Assembly: GCA_030998225.1 (NCBI GenBank)
Contig: JAPYXD010000391.1
Span: forward strand, 3,848,501-3,912,500
Direction: 5' to 3'
DNA from: Diplolepis rosae
Lineage: Eukaryota > Arthropoda > Insecta > Hymenoptera > Diplolepididae
DNA: 64,000 bases
The notes under the pieces were generated by a model. That model had not been told where the DNA came from. It did no database searches and saw only the letters and a program-made list of their open reading frames with translations. This document shows positions 11,718-20,382 of this stretch, one piece after another (the first letter of the stretch is position 1; every line of letters begins with the position of its first letter). A program made the translations under genes and the position numbers.

Positions 11718-12152
11718 AGAATATTTTCACTAATCTACTACATTATAAAAATTATATTTTATATATTACAGCATGTTATTTATAATTTACAAATATAAAA
11801 TACCCCATTCACGTATAAAACATATTAATGTATTTAGTTATATAACAAAATAAATCATTGTAACCTTATATTAATACTAAGTTCAAACTATCAAAAAAAA
11901 AAAACAAAAACAAAAACTTTTAATATTAAGATAATATAAATTTGTATCCAAAAAATATGTTAATATTTGAATTTATCAAATTGTGAAAATGCAAAAAAAT
12001 ACAAATTGTAGAACAAACGTCGAAATGAATGTTATATTTATCATTCAGATATTGTTATCAGAAAAAGAGTTGAATGTATTTCTTCAAAACAAACTAATGT
12101 ATTCTTCTTCCGAAGATTCGATCGCGGAAGCCTTGCCCCCGCGCTCGAACTG
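11718..12152 (+). other. 3' untranslated region before the 3' LTR (copy 1)
   Basis: AT-rich and without an ORF. The last 60 bases (EcoRI-like CTTCCGAAGATTCGATCG and a GC-rich stretch) are conserved with copy 2 just upstream of its LTR. Confidence 0.6.
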
Positions 12153-12162
12153 AGGGGGGAGG
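12153..12162 (+). other. Polypurine tract (copy 1)
   Basis: AGGGGGGAGG directly abuts the LTR TG, the expected plus-strand primer position. An identical tract flanks the 3' LTR of copy 2. Confidence 0.85.
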
Positions 12163-12349
12163 TGTCACGTCCCGCGACGTATTTGAATGTATATAATACA
12201 CACAGGCTGGTTTGAGTTAGAAATCTATGAGAAAATCGATAAAGGGGAATAGGGAGTAGGGGAAGTAGGGAGCAGTATAGGGCCCCTTCTCCTCTAAGAA
12301 GATATGACTACGTCACGATTTTCGCTGACCGTCAATTTGTATGAAAAAA

Positions 12350-12357
12350 TATAAAAG
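12350..12357 (+). promoter_or_regulatory. LTR TATA box (copy 1)
   Basis: TATAAAAG in a U3-like context, upstream of GC-richer DNA. Confidence 0.65.
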
Positions 12358-12878
12358 AGGCCTACACCAAGAGAAAGCAGTCAGTAAATTCTTCGTCTAG
12401 TTCGACACTTAAATTTTCCTTCGGATTTATAACCGGTCTCGCGACAATAGTCCAGTGCAGCATTTCAATTTAACTTCGAAAATCTCTGAGTTTGAGATTA
12501 ATAAAATTCGACCGGGACAATTTGAAATCAAAGTTCGGGAGTCGTAAAAGTCATCGTGGACTTGTATAGATCTTTGTAAAGATCTTCGAACAGTGTCATA
12601 AATTTGGATCACCGCCCTTTACGGAATATAACTGTGCGGCCTATAACTCCGTCTCTCTCACACACTTGGAATACACCTGTGGGGATCCAGTACTTACAAC
12701 TCACCGCCGTGTGGATTAAACCTCAACACAACTTACGAATCATAAAGGTACCGAACCTCTCTCTCTCTCTCTCTATCTTTATTCTTTGTCTCTTTCTCAC
12801 CTACGTACCAATCAGCCTGTGCCTACATTATATAAGAATTGTCTTAACGAATGTATATCCGGAAATTTTAACCAGTAA

Positions 12879-12884
12879 AATAAA
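12879..12884 (+). terminator. LTR polyadenylation signal (copy 1)
   Basis: AATAAA about 530 bases downstream of the TATA box. The equivalent signal is at 13985-13990 on the minus strand in copy 2. Confidence 0.55.
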
Positions 12885-13019
12885 TTCAATTTGTATTATT
12901 TTCATAATCATTGTGTCTTTCATTGACTTATCCTCATCCCTAAGCGAGGATCATTCGATCCTAACTTAAAACGAGGAATCTTCGATCAAAGTAAGTATTT
13001 ACGTATTTGTGACGTAACA

Positions 13020-13847
13020 ATATAAATATCAATCAACTTTAAATTTTACATAAAAATGTTCGTTCGAAGTGTTCAAATCTTGTTACAATTTGACAAGATT
13101 TTATGGAGGAGTGCAATCTTTTGGATGAAATATTTTGTAGTTCTTAATTTGTCTGTCCGTCTGAAATCGTAGTAAGATTTGAACAGTAAACAACAAATTT
13201 TCCAATAGAATTCAGGATCAATAATAATTGATTCAGGAAATACTTCAACTCTGTAGAGCATTTTTGTATTTCGAATTCAAAATGTGTGCTTAAGCCACAA
13301 AAAAGTAAGTTGAAAATGTAGATATAAAACTAATTATGTCATGTTTATGTCTTGTTAATGGAAAATACTTTGCATATAATTCTCTAATTCGATATTTTTT
13401 TAATGTATGAACATTCAAAAAATTGATAAATATTCCATCTTTTTATAGTAACTAAAAATTTCCGGATAATGCTTTGATTGAGAAAGCTAAAAATTTGTCA
13501 AATATTGATATAAATTGCAATTTTACAATTGCATTATTTTTCAAATATTTTAACATCTCTTTAATCTTGATAATTCTTACAGAAGTTTATTTCATGTGTG
13601 TGACTTTTTCTTTTTGTAATGAAAGATTTCGTAATTCTAAATTCGGCCCAATTCGTAACATTGTAAAAAGATTTTAAAACTTCATAAAAATTTTTTTTCT
13701 GTTTTATTCAAAGTAAATAAATATTCAATGTTTGGAATCGAAATATTAAGTAAATGATTTTTAATTTCTGGGAATAAACTGCTTTAATAAGACAATCTTT
13801 CTTCTTTGTGAGAAATCTCAATTTTAAAATTAAAATTCTACGCATAG
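13020..13847. repeat. hAT-like left arm, outer piece
   Basis: An 828-bp strip between retroelement copies 1 and 2. It is the reverse complement of about 37728-38550 and a direct repeat of about 61805-62627. No gene; short ORFs here are mirrored in the other arm. Confidence 0.88.
13843..13847. repeat. Target-site duplication CATAG (3' side of copy 2)
   Basis: CATAG precedes TGTTACG here and recurs at 31495-31499. The unoccupied site reads CGCATAGGATAC at 62626-62637 and, in reverse complement, at about 37723-37727. Confidence 0.93.
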
Positions 13848-14609
13848 TGTTACGTCACAAGTACGTAAATACTTACTTTGATCGAAGATTCCTCGTTTTA
13901 AGTTAGGATCGAATGATCCTCTCTTAGGGATGAGGATAAGTCAATGAAAAGTACACAATGATTAGTAAAGTAATACAAATTGAATTTATTTAAATTAACA
14001 CTGATATAAACAAGGTTAAAATTTTACAATGATTCAAACAATGGCACAGGGAATAGGTAAAGAATAGAGAGAATTTTCGGTACCTTTGTTGAGTTGTGAA
14101 TAGTCCCTTTTTTATGAATGATCCTCACAGGTGTGAGGGAGAGAGAAAGATTCTTCCACTGGTGCGACGAAGACAGCAATAGGTATCCCACTGGTGTGAG
14201 GAAGACAGAAACAAATATCCCACTGGTGTGAGGAGGACAAGAATAGTTATTTCACTCTACACTGACTCTAAGATCCTTTCAAAGATTGAAAGTACAATCA
14301 GAGAATTTACGACACGTTTCTTCGGAAAACTGAACTAAACACGTATCTCACGCTGTGAATCCTTTTAAGATTTTAGAAATTTCCCGCACTTAATTTTGCT
14401 CACAAGACTAGTTTTCCCTTGGCGGCGTGTCCTTTTTATATTATATTTTTTGGTGACGTCACGCGTTGCGCAGTCTCCCGCTGCGTGTGACGTAGTTATA
14501 CCTCTCTTTTCAATAGGTGGTTTTCTCTCTCTTTTAGTAATTTCCCCAGATTTCTCTCTAGACCTAGCCTATGCCTATAGTACATTCTAATGCGTCGCGG
14601 GACGTGACA
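13848..14609 (-). repeat. 3' LTR of copy 2 (762 bp)
   Basis: Appears identical to 30733-31494. On the minus strand it starts TGTCACGTCCCGCGACG and ends GTGACGTAACA. It holds a CRE-like palindrome GTGACGTCAC (14453-14462), a TATA-like TATAAAAA (14433-14440), about three tandem units of a roughly 35-bp CCACTGGTGTGAGG repeat (about 14150-14240) and a polyadenylation signal (13985-13990). Confidence 0.95.
13985..13990 (-). terminator. Polyadenylation signal of copy 2
   Basis: AATAAA on the minus strand in the 3' LTR, equivalent to the signal in copy 1. Confidence 0.55.
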
Positions 14610-14619
14610 CCTCCCCCCT
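14610..14619 (-). other. Polypurine tract (copy 2)
   Basis: AGGGGGGAGG on the minus strand immediately before the LTR TG; identical to copy 1. Confidence 0.88.
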
Positions 14620-15037
14620 AGTTCGAGCGCGGGGGTGAAGCATCCGCGATCGAATCTTCGGAAGAAGAATACATTCGTTAATGTTTTTGAAGATACATTG
14701 AATTTCTATTTCTGACGTAATAACCAACATTCATTTCGGGGTCTCTTTTACAATTTGTATTTTTTGCATTTGACTATTTGATTCCAATATCGATTTTTTT
14801 TTTTTTTTTTTTTTTTATGTCATAAAAATTTATATTATCTAAATATTATAATTTTTTTTGTTATAAATAATTACATAGTTTTTTTTTTGAAATAGTATGA
14901 ACTTAACATAAGGTTACATATGATTTTTTCTTATATAACTAAATACATCAATAATTTTTATTTCATATTCGTAAATTATAAATATCATGTAATATAATAA
15001 TATATAAAACTGTAACGTAGTTTCATAATGTAGATTT
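14620..15037 (-). other. 3' untranslated region (copy 2)
   Basis: AT-rich, with a T19-like homopolymer around 14798-14817 (plus strand). No gene. The end next to the PPT is conserved with copy 1. Confidence 0.6.
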
Positions 15038-15486
15038 TTAAGAATTATTTTTATATTTTCTATTACGTAAAGGATTGCGGCAGTTATGAGCTAAATGTCC
15101 TCTTTGAAAACACCTTTCACAAGAGTTGGTCCATTTTTGTAAGGTTTCTTTACTGATTTCATCAGTTATTTTGAAAATTCTCGTTTCTGGGATTAAGCTT
15201 TTTTCTTTCATTTCTTCTAAAAATACATATCTTGTGGAAAGCATTTCCAAGAGTTTAGATGCTGCATTTTGCTTTGCAGACTTTTTTGAGGGGCTGGTTC
15301 CCCAATACAAGAGAAAGTTATTTTATTTTTAAAGATTTCGCAAGTTGCTTGGAATGGTGGCAGTTCTTGGTGTTTTCCAAGCGATTTTACAATATATGAA
15401 GGTTCGGAGAAATCATACTCAATGCTTATCTCGTTTAAAACTTGTACAGCAGTGCCTTCCGATAGGTCTCTTGTCTGCAAGGCCAT
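15038..15486 (-). pseudogene. dsRBD plus zinc-knuckle protein, frameshifted (copy 2)
   Basis: Homologous to the intact 149-aa gene at 11268-11717. The ATG at 15486 is preceded by an acceptor (CTTTTGCAG). The first half carries the dsRBD beginning, the second half its C-terminal Ala-rich helix and the knuckle CERCFQRGHLAHNC. The two halves are in different frames, and the break coincides with a 6-base A-run (15282-15287). It may be a real single-base loss or an assembly error, since the LTRs say the insertion is young. Confidence 0.82.
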
Positions 15487-15496
15487 TGTTTTTGAT

Positions 15497-15509
15497 CTGC
15501 AAAAGAATT
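15497..15509 (-). promoter_or_regulatory. Candidate 3' splice site for last dsRBD gene (copy 2)
   Basis: ATTCTTTTGCAG on the minus strand, 10 nt before the ATG at 15486. Confidence 0.6.
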
Positions 15510-15849
15510 ACCTGTTTGAGTTGATGATTGAATTTATTGAAATTCTAAAGTTAGTTAGTTTTTTTTTTGTAATAATTTTGTGTTTGTTGATATATTCACT
15601 TTCCGCGTTTCCTAACTCAAAGAGATATTTCATGCAGAGAAAACAGTGGTCCGTTTTTTAGAATATTTTAATTTATTAAGGTTTGTCGTTACATTATAGC
15701 GGTTAAGGAAGAAGTAGTGGTGTATATGAAATATGATTTTAAACAACGAATAAAAATTAAAAGGGAAAATTTTTTAACAAAAGTTACTAATAGATATTGT
15801 TTATATTTAGAAAAAAGAATAATAAAAAATATGTTTTGATTTATTATTT

Positions 15850-16282
15850 TTATTCGTCGTTGTTATAAATAATAGTCGATGCTTCGGAATCGACGTCGTT
15901 ATACAGTGCTTCTTGTTGGTATAAATGAATTACACGTTCGGCACAAGTTACACATAAATCTGCTCTTTGCCGCATGTAAAAAATTTGTGTATTGCAAATG
16001 GAGCAGTCGAGGCTAGATAGTTTTAACGTACAATATAAGTCTTTAGTAACTATGTGGTCTATTCGGACGGGTAATGTTACTTCGGTTTCGAAAAAGCTGA
16101 GTTCTGTCATCCAACAATCTTCGCAAACAAGTTTTTTTTTCGAGAACATTCATGTAAAAATTCTCGACCAGGGTTGTGCAGCAGTATTCTGACCATAATT
16201 GATTTTCAAAATACGGCTGAACATCCTGCTCGCTTGCTCGAACTTCTTCTGCTTCGATTGTTTCGATTTCTTGGGGCAGCAT
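15850..16282 (-). pseudogene. Cys-rich accessory protein B, frameshifted (copy 2)
   Basis: Begins at the ATG at 16282 (MLPQ, as in copy 1), 3 nt after a CAG acceptor. The first about 47 codons and the remainder (from about 16149 to the stop at 15850) are in different frames. The switch lies at a 9-base A-run (16132-16140). The second part contains CEDC, CSIC and CVTC pairs as in copy 1, plus an acidic tail about 18 residues longer. Otherwise colinear with the intact gene at 10797-11159. Function unknown. Confidence 0.75.
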
Positions 16283-16285
16283 TTT

Positions 16286-16296
16286 CTGTTGGGGAA
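16286..16296 (-). promoter_or_regulatory. Candidate 3' splice site for protein B (copy 2)
   Basis: TTTCCCCAACAG on the minus strand, 3-4 nt before the ATG at 16282. Confidence 0.6.
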
Positions 16297-16420
16297 ATTT
16301 ACAATATTTAAGGAATTTGAAATATTTGCAAAATTTAAAATTTTTTAGTATTAAGGATTTTATTAAATTTAACAAAATTTTTCATGCGTGATTACATGCG
16401 TGGAAGGTAGATACGTATAA

Positions 16421-16828
16421 TCATGCAGGGGTATTTTCTACTAGAACTTCGTTTCCTTGACTAATTTCGAATTTATAATTTAAATATTGTTCGATACATT
16501 CTCTACAATCAGCTGCTCTTTTTCGCGGAGTAATTAATAGTTCTAGACAACCGTAACAATTCATATATATGCATTCCAATTTACAAATGGAATGCCATGA
16601 TGTAAAAAATTCACAGTTATTTTGAGTTTCCTCATCTAATTTCTCGAAACAGAATTGGCAATATCTTTTTGTGGTTTGGTGATTATAATATAAAAACAAT
16701 GTTGAAGGTTCTAATTCGAAGCAATAGCTCTGTAATAAGTGCGCGTATGCTATCGGATAGTCTTGCGGACATACACCGTCTACTGGTCCAAGATGGTTAA
16801 CAATAGGTTCACTTGGAGTTGGTATCAT
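16421..16828 (-). CDS. Cys-rich accessory protein A (copy 2, intact)
   Basis: 135 aa. Cys residues concentrate in the middle and C-terminal parts: CQFC at about residue 59, CKLEC and CYGC around 85-95, CREC around 112, a likely multi-zinc fold. The order C-x2-C, about 35 residues, C-x2-C, about 12-16 residues, C-x2-C followed by a hydrophobic helix also fits protein B, suggesting a duplicated pair. The start is supported by a candidate branch point and acceptor (TTCTAAC...TTTGTAG) ending 3 nt upstream. No family recognised; a zinc-binding regulator or host-protein adaptor is only a guess. Confidence 0.72.
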   Translation of the reverse strand: MIPTPSEPIVNHLGPVDGVCPQDYPIAYAHLLQSYCFELEPSTLFLYYNHQTTKRYCQFCFEKLDEETQNNCEFFTSWHSICKLECIYMNCYGCLELLITPRKRAADCRECIEQYLNYKFEISQGNEVLVENTPA

Positions 16829-16831
16829 TTT

Positions 16832-16848
16832 CTACAAATTGTTAGAAT
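16832..16848 (-). promoter_or_regulatory. Candidate branch point and 3' splice site for protein A (copy 2)
   Basis: CTAAC (16841-16845) followed by TTTGTAG on the minus strand, directly before the ATG at 16828. Lost by deletion in copy 1. Confidence 0.62.
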
Positions 16849-17257
16849 AGATTTATTTTATTAAGGTCTGATAAGGAGATTGAAAAATAACTTTTTTGAA
16901 TATATTTTCTAATCATGCAAGGTAAAAGATTTTGCTAAAGGTATTTTACTTTCCGTCAGAAAAACAACTTTTATATTACAGTTTGTTTTTCCTTTAGTAA
17001 GAAACATTAAAGACGTGGGTACAAAAACTGTCCTTCTGACGGTATAGGACGTTCATGCACGTGGTTTTGAGAAAGGTAAGGACGGAATGTACCTGTATCT
17101 GAAAATTTTGTGAATTGACTTTAAGTCTATTAAAGAAAAGGGTGAAAGATGGAATAAAGGAAAGGTCAAAAGTTAAACGTCAAGTCGGTCAGTAAAGGTT
17201 TTGTCACTGAGCTTAAAGGAGTTTTTTGTATAAGTTCTATACGTGTTGGCGTTTTGT
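16849..17257 (-). other. Intergenic region between F-type envelope and protein A
   Basis: About 0.4 kb without an ORF. It is pyrimidine-rich on the minus strand, which suits an upstream intron region. Most of it is deleted in copy 1. Confidence 0.5.
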
Positions 17258-18946
17258 TTATTTTTTAGATATTTTTTGAATTTTCAATAGTAATAATCCT
17301 AAAATTGTAATCATAAGTAAAGTGATAAAGATTAGTGCTAATGTTAATTTATGTGCACTAGAAATAAAAATTGATGGAATGATTTTTTGAATGTTTGCAT
17401 ATTTTGTAAGGATAAAGACATGGTTTTCGAAGATTGATAATGGCATGTCTTCTTTTTGCTGAAGAAGAAGTAATACCTTTTTTAGTAAGTGAGGCTCTTG
17501 AATGGAAATATTATATAAAAATGGTGAAATTATAGCAAGGGAAGTAGTTGATTTGCTGACTGGAATTGAATTATCCATTATATTCAAATGGTTTTGAAGA
17601 TGGTAATATGGAGTTGATGAATCTAGATTGCAACCTGATTTTGTTTGCAAAATTCCTATTCCTTGGAGTGTGATTAAGGTCTTAGAGTTTTTTCGACATG
17701 ATAAGAAAATTTGTCGGGGGAAAATTGTTGAGTATAGCCATCCATGATGAAATTGCAATGGTGTTAGAAAGGGATATTCACTAAAACTGATGAATATTTT
17801 ACACTTGTATGGTTCTGAATTTAGAAACATTGATGTTTCACAAATAGGATTGTTATCGATGTTAGATATAGATCTTGGTGGGTGACAAAATGTTTGGAAT
17901 CCATTTTGATAACATGCATTGAGGAAATTTTCATTTGTTATAAAGTATGATTGGTTATTTGAAGAAATAGCGAGATAAGAATTTTGAGGTTTTATGTAAA
18001 TAGAGGAAATTACGTCAGTATTAAAATCGAGATGTATTGGAATTGGATGTGGTTTAAATAATTGAAATTCTTCAGCAGATGGGATTGGTATAGTCATAAT
18101 AAAAATCAAGTACTTATCGAATAAGAAGTATTGTATTTTAGAAAATGGAAGGACCATAGAAAAAAGGGATGTTGAAAGGTGTGGGTCTTTTTTGTTGGAT
18201 TTGAAGTCTAAGAAGGTATCAGGAAGTAGCATAGGGTGCCATAAATTAGTTGCGGCATGAGTAATAGCTTCTGTAAGTTGGTCAAGGAGTAAAAGAAAAG
18301 ATTGAGAAATTTCATGCAGGTCTTTAAGCCAATTTGCTGCTAATATTCGATATAGGTGAATATTTGGATCTTTTTGAGAATTATGCCATTTTTTGTAGGT
18401 CATAATGTTGTCAAGTTTTGAAGAAAGATTTGCAACTTTTTGGAAAAATGGATTAGGAAGTAGAAATAAATTTTCTTTGGGCCAGTAAAGGGAGGTTTCA
18501 TTTCTCATTCTTAATTCTAAAAGTACTTTTTGTATCTGTTGCAAGAATGGATCATTAGTGTTAGAAATATTCGTGATATTACGAGCTTGTCTAGATATAA
18601 ATGATATTTCTTCAAGAAAATAGTTGATGCGTTGTTCTATAAAATCAAGTTGTGTCTGATGATCGTATAAATTACAATTATTGGCAATATTTGAGAGTAT
18701 GCAATATTCATATAATTTATGTGAGAAATCTATTATTTTGTATTTAAGTACGTCTGGCTGAAAGATATCGATATAAGATATAAAATGATATTTTTCAGAA
18801 AAAAGACGAACTTTTGAAATTGGTTCAAAATAAATCCCTGAAGAATGAGAAAATTGTGAGTCTATGAAGTATTTTTCTGCTTTGGAGAAAAGGAGTGGAA
18901 TTAAAATTAAATACACTCTGGATGCTAGTTGATTAAGGAAATTCAT
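17258..18946 (-). CDS. env: Baculovirus-F/errantivirus-type envelope protein (copy 2, intact)
   Basis: 562 aa. Signal peptide at about residues 1-22 (YLILIPLLF core), then directly GIYFEPISKVRLFSE, the hallmark start of insect errantivirus Env and baculovirus F ectodomains. A mid-protein helix region contains EAITHAATNLWHPMLL and a C-terminal part GIGILQTKSGC, also features of that family. A single transmembrane helix lies at about 533-553 (LIFITLLMITILGLLLL) with a very short cytoplasmic tail. I see no clear furin site or classic fusion-peptide motif (SRQARN at about residue 115 is a weak candidate). It would be the element's second entry protein besides the chuvirus-like glycoprotein. An excellent acceptor (CTTTTCTTTTTCAG) lies 15 nt before the ATG. 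Confidence 0.82.
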   Translation of the reverse strand: MNFLNQLASRVYLILIPLLFSKAEKYFIDSQFSHSSGIYFEPISKVRLFSEKYHFISYIDIFQPDVLKYKIIDFSHKLYEYCILSNIANNCNLYDHQTQLDFIEQRINYFLEEISFISRQARNITNISNTNDPFLQQIQKVLLELRMRNETSLYWPKENLFLLPNPFFQKVANLSSKLDNIMTYKKWHNSQKDPNIHLYRILAANWLKDLHEISQSFLLLLDQLTEAITHAATNLWHPMLLPDTFLDFKSNKKDPHLSTSLFSMVLPFSKIQYFLFDKYLIFIMTIPIPSAEEFQLFKPHPIPIHLDFNTDVISSIYIKPQNSYLAISSNNQSYFITNENFLNACYQNGFQTFCHPPRSISNIDNNPICETSMFLNSEPYKCKIFISFSEYPFLTPLQFHHGWLYSTIFPRQIFLSCRKNSKTLITLQGIGILQTKSGCNLDSSTPYYHLQNHLNIMDNSIPVSKSTTSLAIISPFLYNISIQEPHLLKKVLLLLQQKEDMPLSIFENHVFILTKYANIQKIIPSIFISSAHKLTLALIFITLLMITILGLLLLKIQKISKK

Positions 18947-18962
18947 TAGGCTTCTCGGAAGG

Positions 18963-18982
18963 CTGAAAAAGAAAAGTAGGAT
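18963..18982 (-). promoter_or_regulatory. Candidate 3' splice site for F-type envelope (copy 2)
   Basis: A long pyrimidine tract ending TTTTTCAG on the minus strand, the strongest acceptor in the element. Deleted in copy 1. Confidence 0.7.
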
Positions 18983-19005
18983 TAATATTGGATAAAATAG
19001 GATGT

Positions 19006-19590
19006 TTACATATGGTTGGATTTAGGTCTAGAAGTTTTTTGGAGAAAAGGGGAAAAAAGTCTACTAAATGTTGAGGAGTTTCTTGGTGGAACTGGAGGGG
19101 GAAATTGGGTTGATTTGTCTACTTTAAAAATATTTCGTCTACGGCACTCTTTTGTAGCATGCATTTGAGTGTTACAAAATCTACAGGAATTTTCCCAAGG
19201 TATTAATTTTGGTCTTGGATCGGTTTGAATACTTTGATTTTTGGTTTTTTGCCTTTTTTTATCACCATTATTATAAAATTTTTCGTCGCAGAGATCGTAT
19301 GATCTTATTAGTAGCAATAATAATTTTAAAGCTGCTCTATTTTCTGCTAATTCACTAGTAGGGCCGGCTTGTATAACGAAATGTTCATTTATATTAATTT
19401 GTGCGAGAAAAAATGAGTTTGTTTTCGAATTCGGATCAGGATAGACTGTATATTGCGGTAACGGCAGTCCATATTTTATCGTGAAGTTTCTTAAAATTTC
19501 TACATGATTTAAAAATCCCATGGAGTCTGTTCTGTATTTCTTTTTTGGGTAACTTGGTACGTGTGTAGGCTCGTCGTAGTAATGCTCCAT
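19006..19590 (-). CDS. dsRBD plus zinc-knuckle accessory protein (copy 2)
   Basis: 194 aa. Residues about 25-95 match a dsRNA-binding domain: LNHVEILRNFTIKYGLPLPQ helix, PQYTVYPDP strand, and the ELAENRAALKLLLLL C-terminal helix; the basic KK pair is replaced by acidic or neutral residues, so dsRNA affinity may be altered. A perfect C-x2-C-x4-H-x4-C knuckle follows at about residue 136 (CRFCNTQMHATKEC), then a proline-rich stretch (PPPVPP). Acceptor GATTCAG ends 13 nt before the ATG. It sits between the tandem-dsRBD gene and the F-type envelope. In copy 1 it is fused to the envelope by a deletion. Confidence 0.78.
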   Translation of the reverse strand: MEHYYDEPTHVPSYPKKKYRTDSMGFLNHVEILRNFTIKYGLPLPQYTVYPDPNSKTNSFFLAQININEHFVIQAGPTSELAENRAALKLLLLLIRSYDLCDEKFYNNGDKKRQKTKNQSIQTDPRPKLIPWENSCRFCNTQMHATKECRRRNIFKVDKSTQFPPPVPPRNSSTFSRLFSPFLQKTSRPKSNHM

Positions 19591-19603
19591 TGCAGTTGAT
19601 TTC

Positions 19604-19612
19604 CTGAATCGG
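19604..19612 (-). promoter_or_regulatory. Candidate 3' splice site for second dsRBD gene (copy 2)
   Basis: CCGATTCAG on the minus strand, 13 nt before the ATG at 19590; conserved in copy 1 (8114-8122). Confidence 0.5.
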
Positions 19613-19627
19613 TATGGAATGTTTATA

Positions 19628-20365
19628 TTAGAATTTATTGTACTGGTTGGGAGGTCTATATCCGCATTTAAAACATTTTTTAAAGCTTTTCGTAGAGAAA
19701 GATGATGCAGTATGATTATTATTTGTTTTCATTTTATATGAATTTGTATTTTTATCACGATTGTTATTTGAAGTAATAGGTTTTGTTATTTGGCTACTCG
19801 TTGAAGGTTTTGGATCGTTTATAGATGATTCTTGAATTGTTACATGCAAATGTTCTAGTGAGTTTATCAAACGTAGTTCACATTTCTCGTCTTTATGCGA
19901 AAGAGAATTAATAACTTTTATGGCAGCAAAATCCTTAGCTGTTTTTATTGAGTTTGCTATTCCTATTTGTTTAATGTTATTAATGAAACAAATTGCTATG
20001 TATGTTGAGTCTTGTGATGAGGTTTTTATTCGTAATACTGTATATTTTGGATACTCAAATTTATTTTCAGTGCAAATTTCGTTTAATTTTTTGCAATTTT
20101 TACTAATAGAGTTTGGTTGGACGTTTTGATTTGTTTCCTTTGATTCATTAATTAAGGCATTATATAAATTTTGTGCTACCTTTTGCTTTACATTTTCTTT
20201 ATCTTTGCCACTATTCATTATTATAAAATTTTTATATTGTAAATTAACGTGAAATAGACATTCATTATTATTGGTTTGTTCAATGAGTATCTCATAAATC
20301 AGGGGTGGATCTCCTCTTTGTTGAATAATTTTGTTTAGTAAGGTTGTAAAAGGAACATGCGACAT
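19628..20365 (-). CDS. Tandem dsRNA-binding-domain protein (copy 2, intact)
   Basis: 245 aa with two consecutive dsRBD-like units. The first (about residues 5-72) has a TTLLNKIIQQRG helix, PPLIYEIL strand and VKQKVAQNLYNALI helix. The second (about 88-158) has LNEICTENKFEYPKYTVL and TAKDFAAIKVINSL. A polar Ser/Thr/Asn linker and a C-terminal C-x2-C (CFKCGY) follow. Tandem dsRBDs are typical of Dicer partner proteins such as R2D2/Loquacious, and a lone dsRBD is used by dicistrovirus 1A to block RNAi; a silencing-suppressor role here is inference. The ATG is one base after a strong acceptor (CTAACATCTTCAG) that also lies right behind the glycoprotein stop. Confidence 0.8.
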   Translation of the reverse strand: MSHVPFTTLLNKIIQQRGDPPLIYEILIEQTNNNECLFHVNLQYKNFIIMNSGKDKENVKQKVAQNLYNALINESKETNQNVQPNSISKNCKKLNEICTENKFEYPKYTVLRIKTSSQDSTYIAICFINNIKQIGIANSIKTAKDFAAIKVINSLSHKDEKCELRLINSLEHLHVTIQESSINDPKPSTSSQITKPITSNNNRDKNTNSYKMKTNNNHTASSFSTKSFKKCFKCGYRPPNQYNKF

Positions 20366-20366
20366 T

Positions 20367-20382
20367 CTGAAGATGTTAGATT
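20367..20382 (-). promoter_or_regulatory. Candidate branch point and 3' splice site for tandem-dsRBD gene (copy 2)
   Basis: TCTAACATCTTCAG on the minus strand. It overlaps the end of the glycoprotein gene and touches the ATG at 20365. Confidence 0.65.

Larger units (their letters stand above)
1..13019 (+). mobile_element. Copy 1 of large Ty3/gypsy errantivirus-like element (5' end outside window)
   Basis: Near-identical in gene order to the complete copy at 13848-31494 but on the opposite strand. The window opens inside gag, so the 5' LTR, PBS and gag N-terminus are not visible. The 3' LTR ends at 13019, directly against hAT-like inverted-repeat DNA. The same repeat at about 61800 reads uninterrupted through this point, which confirms an insertion. 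This copy is defective: two nonsense codons in integrase, one in the CARD gene, and internal deletions at about 3650, 7612, 8690 and 10305 relative to copy 2. The chuvirus-like glycoprotein, the Cys-rich B gene and the last dsRBD gene remain open. Confidence 0.93.
12163..13019 (+). repeat. 3' LTR of copy 1 (857 bp)
   Basis: Starts TGTCACGTCCCGCGACG and ends GACGTAACA, the same TG...CA ends as the copy 2 LTRs (762 bp), but with a different internal U3 sequence. It contains a TATA box (TATAAAAG, 12350-12357), a polyadenylation signal AATAAA (12879-12884), a CT-repeat around 12760-12775 and a GTAAGT donor-like site (12991-12996). Short ORFs inside it are chance. Confidence 0.92.

Noticed and set aside
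12604..12969. 121-codon ORF in the 3' LTR of copy 1
   Set aside because: LTR sequence with CT repeat; not preserved in copy 2 LTRs.
13073..13261. 62-codon ORF, mirrored at 38309-38497
   Set aside because: Same reason: arm repeat DNA, not a gene.
14396..14590. 64-codon ORF, identical at 31281-31475
   Set aside because: Lies inside the two LTRs; identity reflects LTR duplication, not protein conservation.
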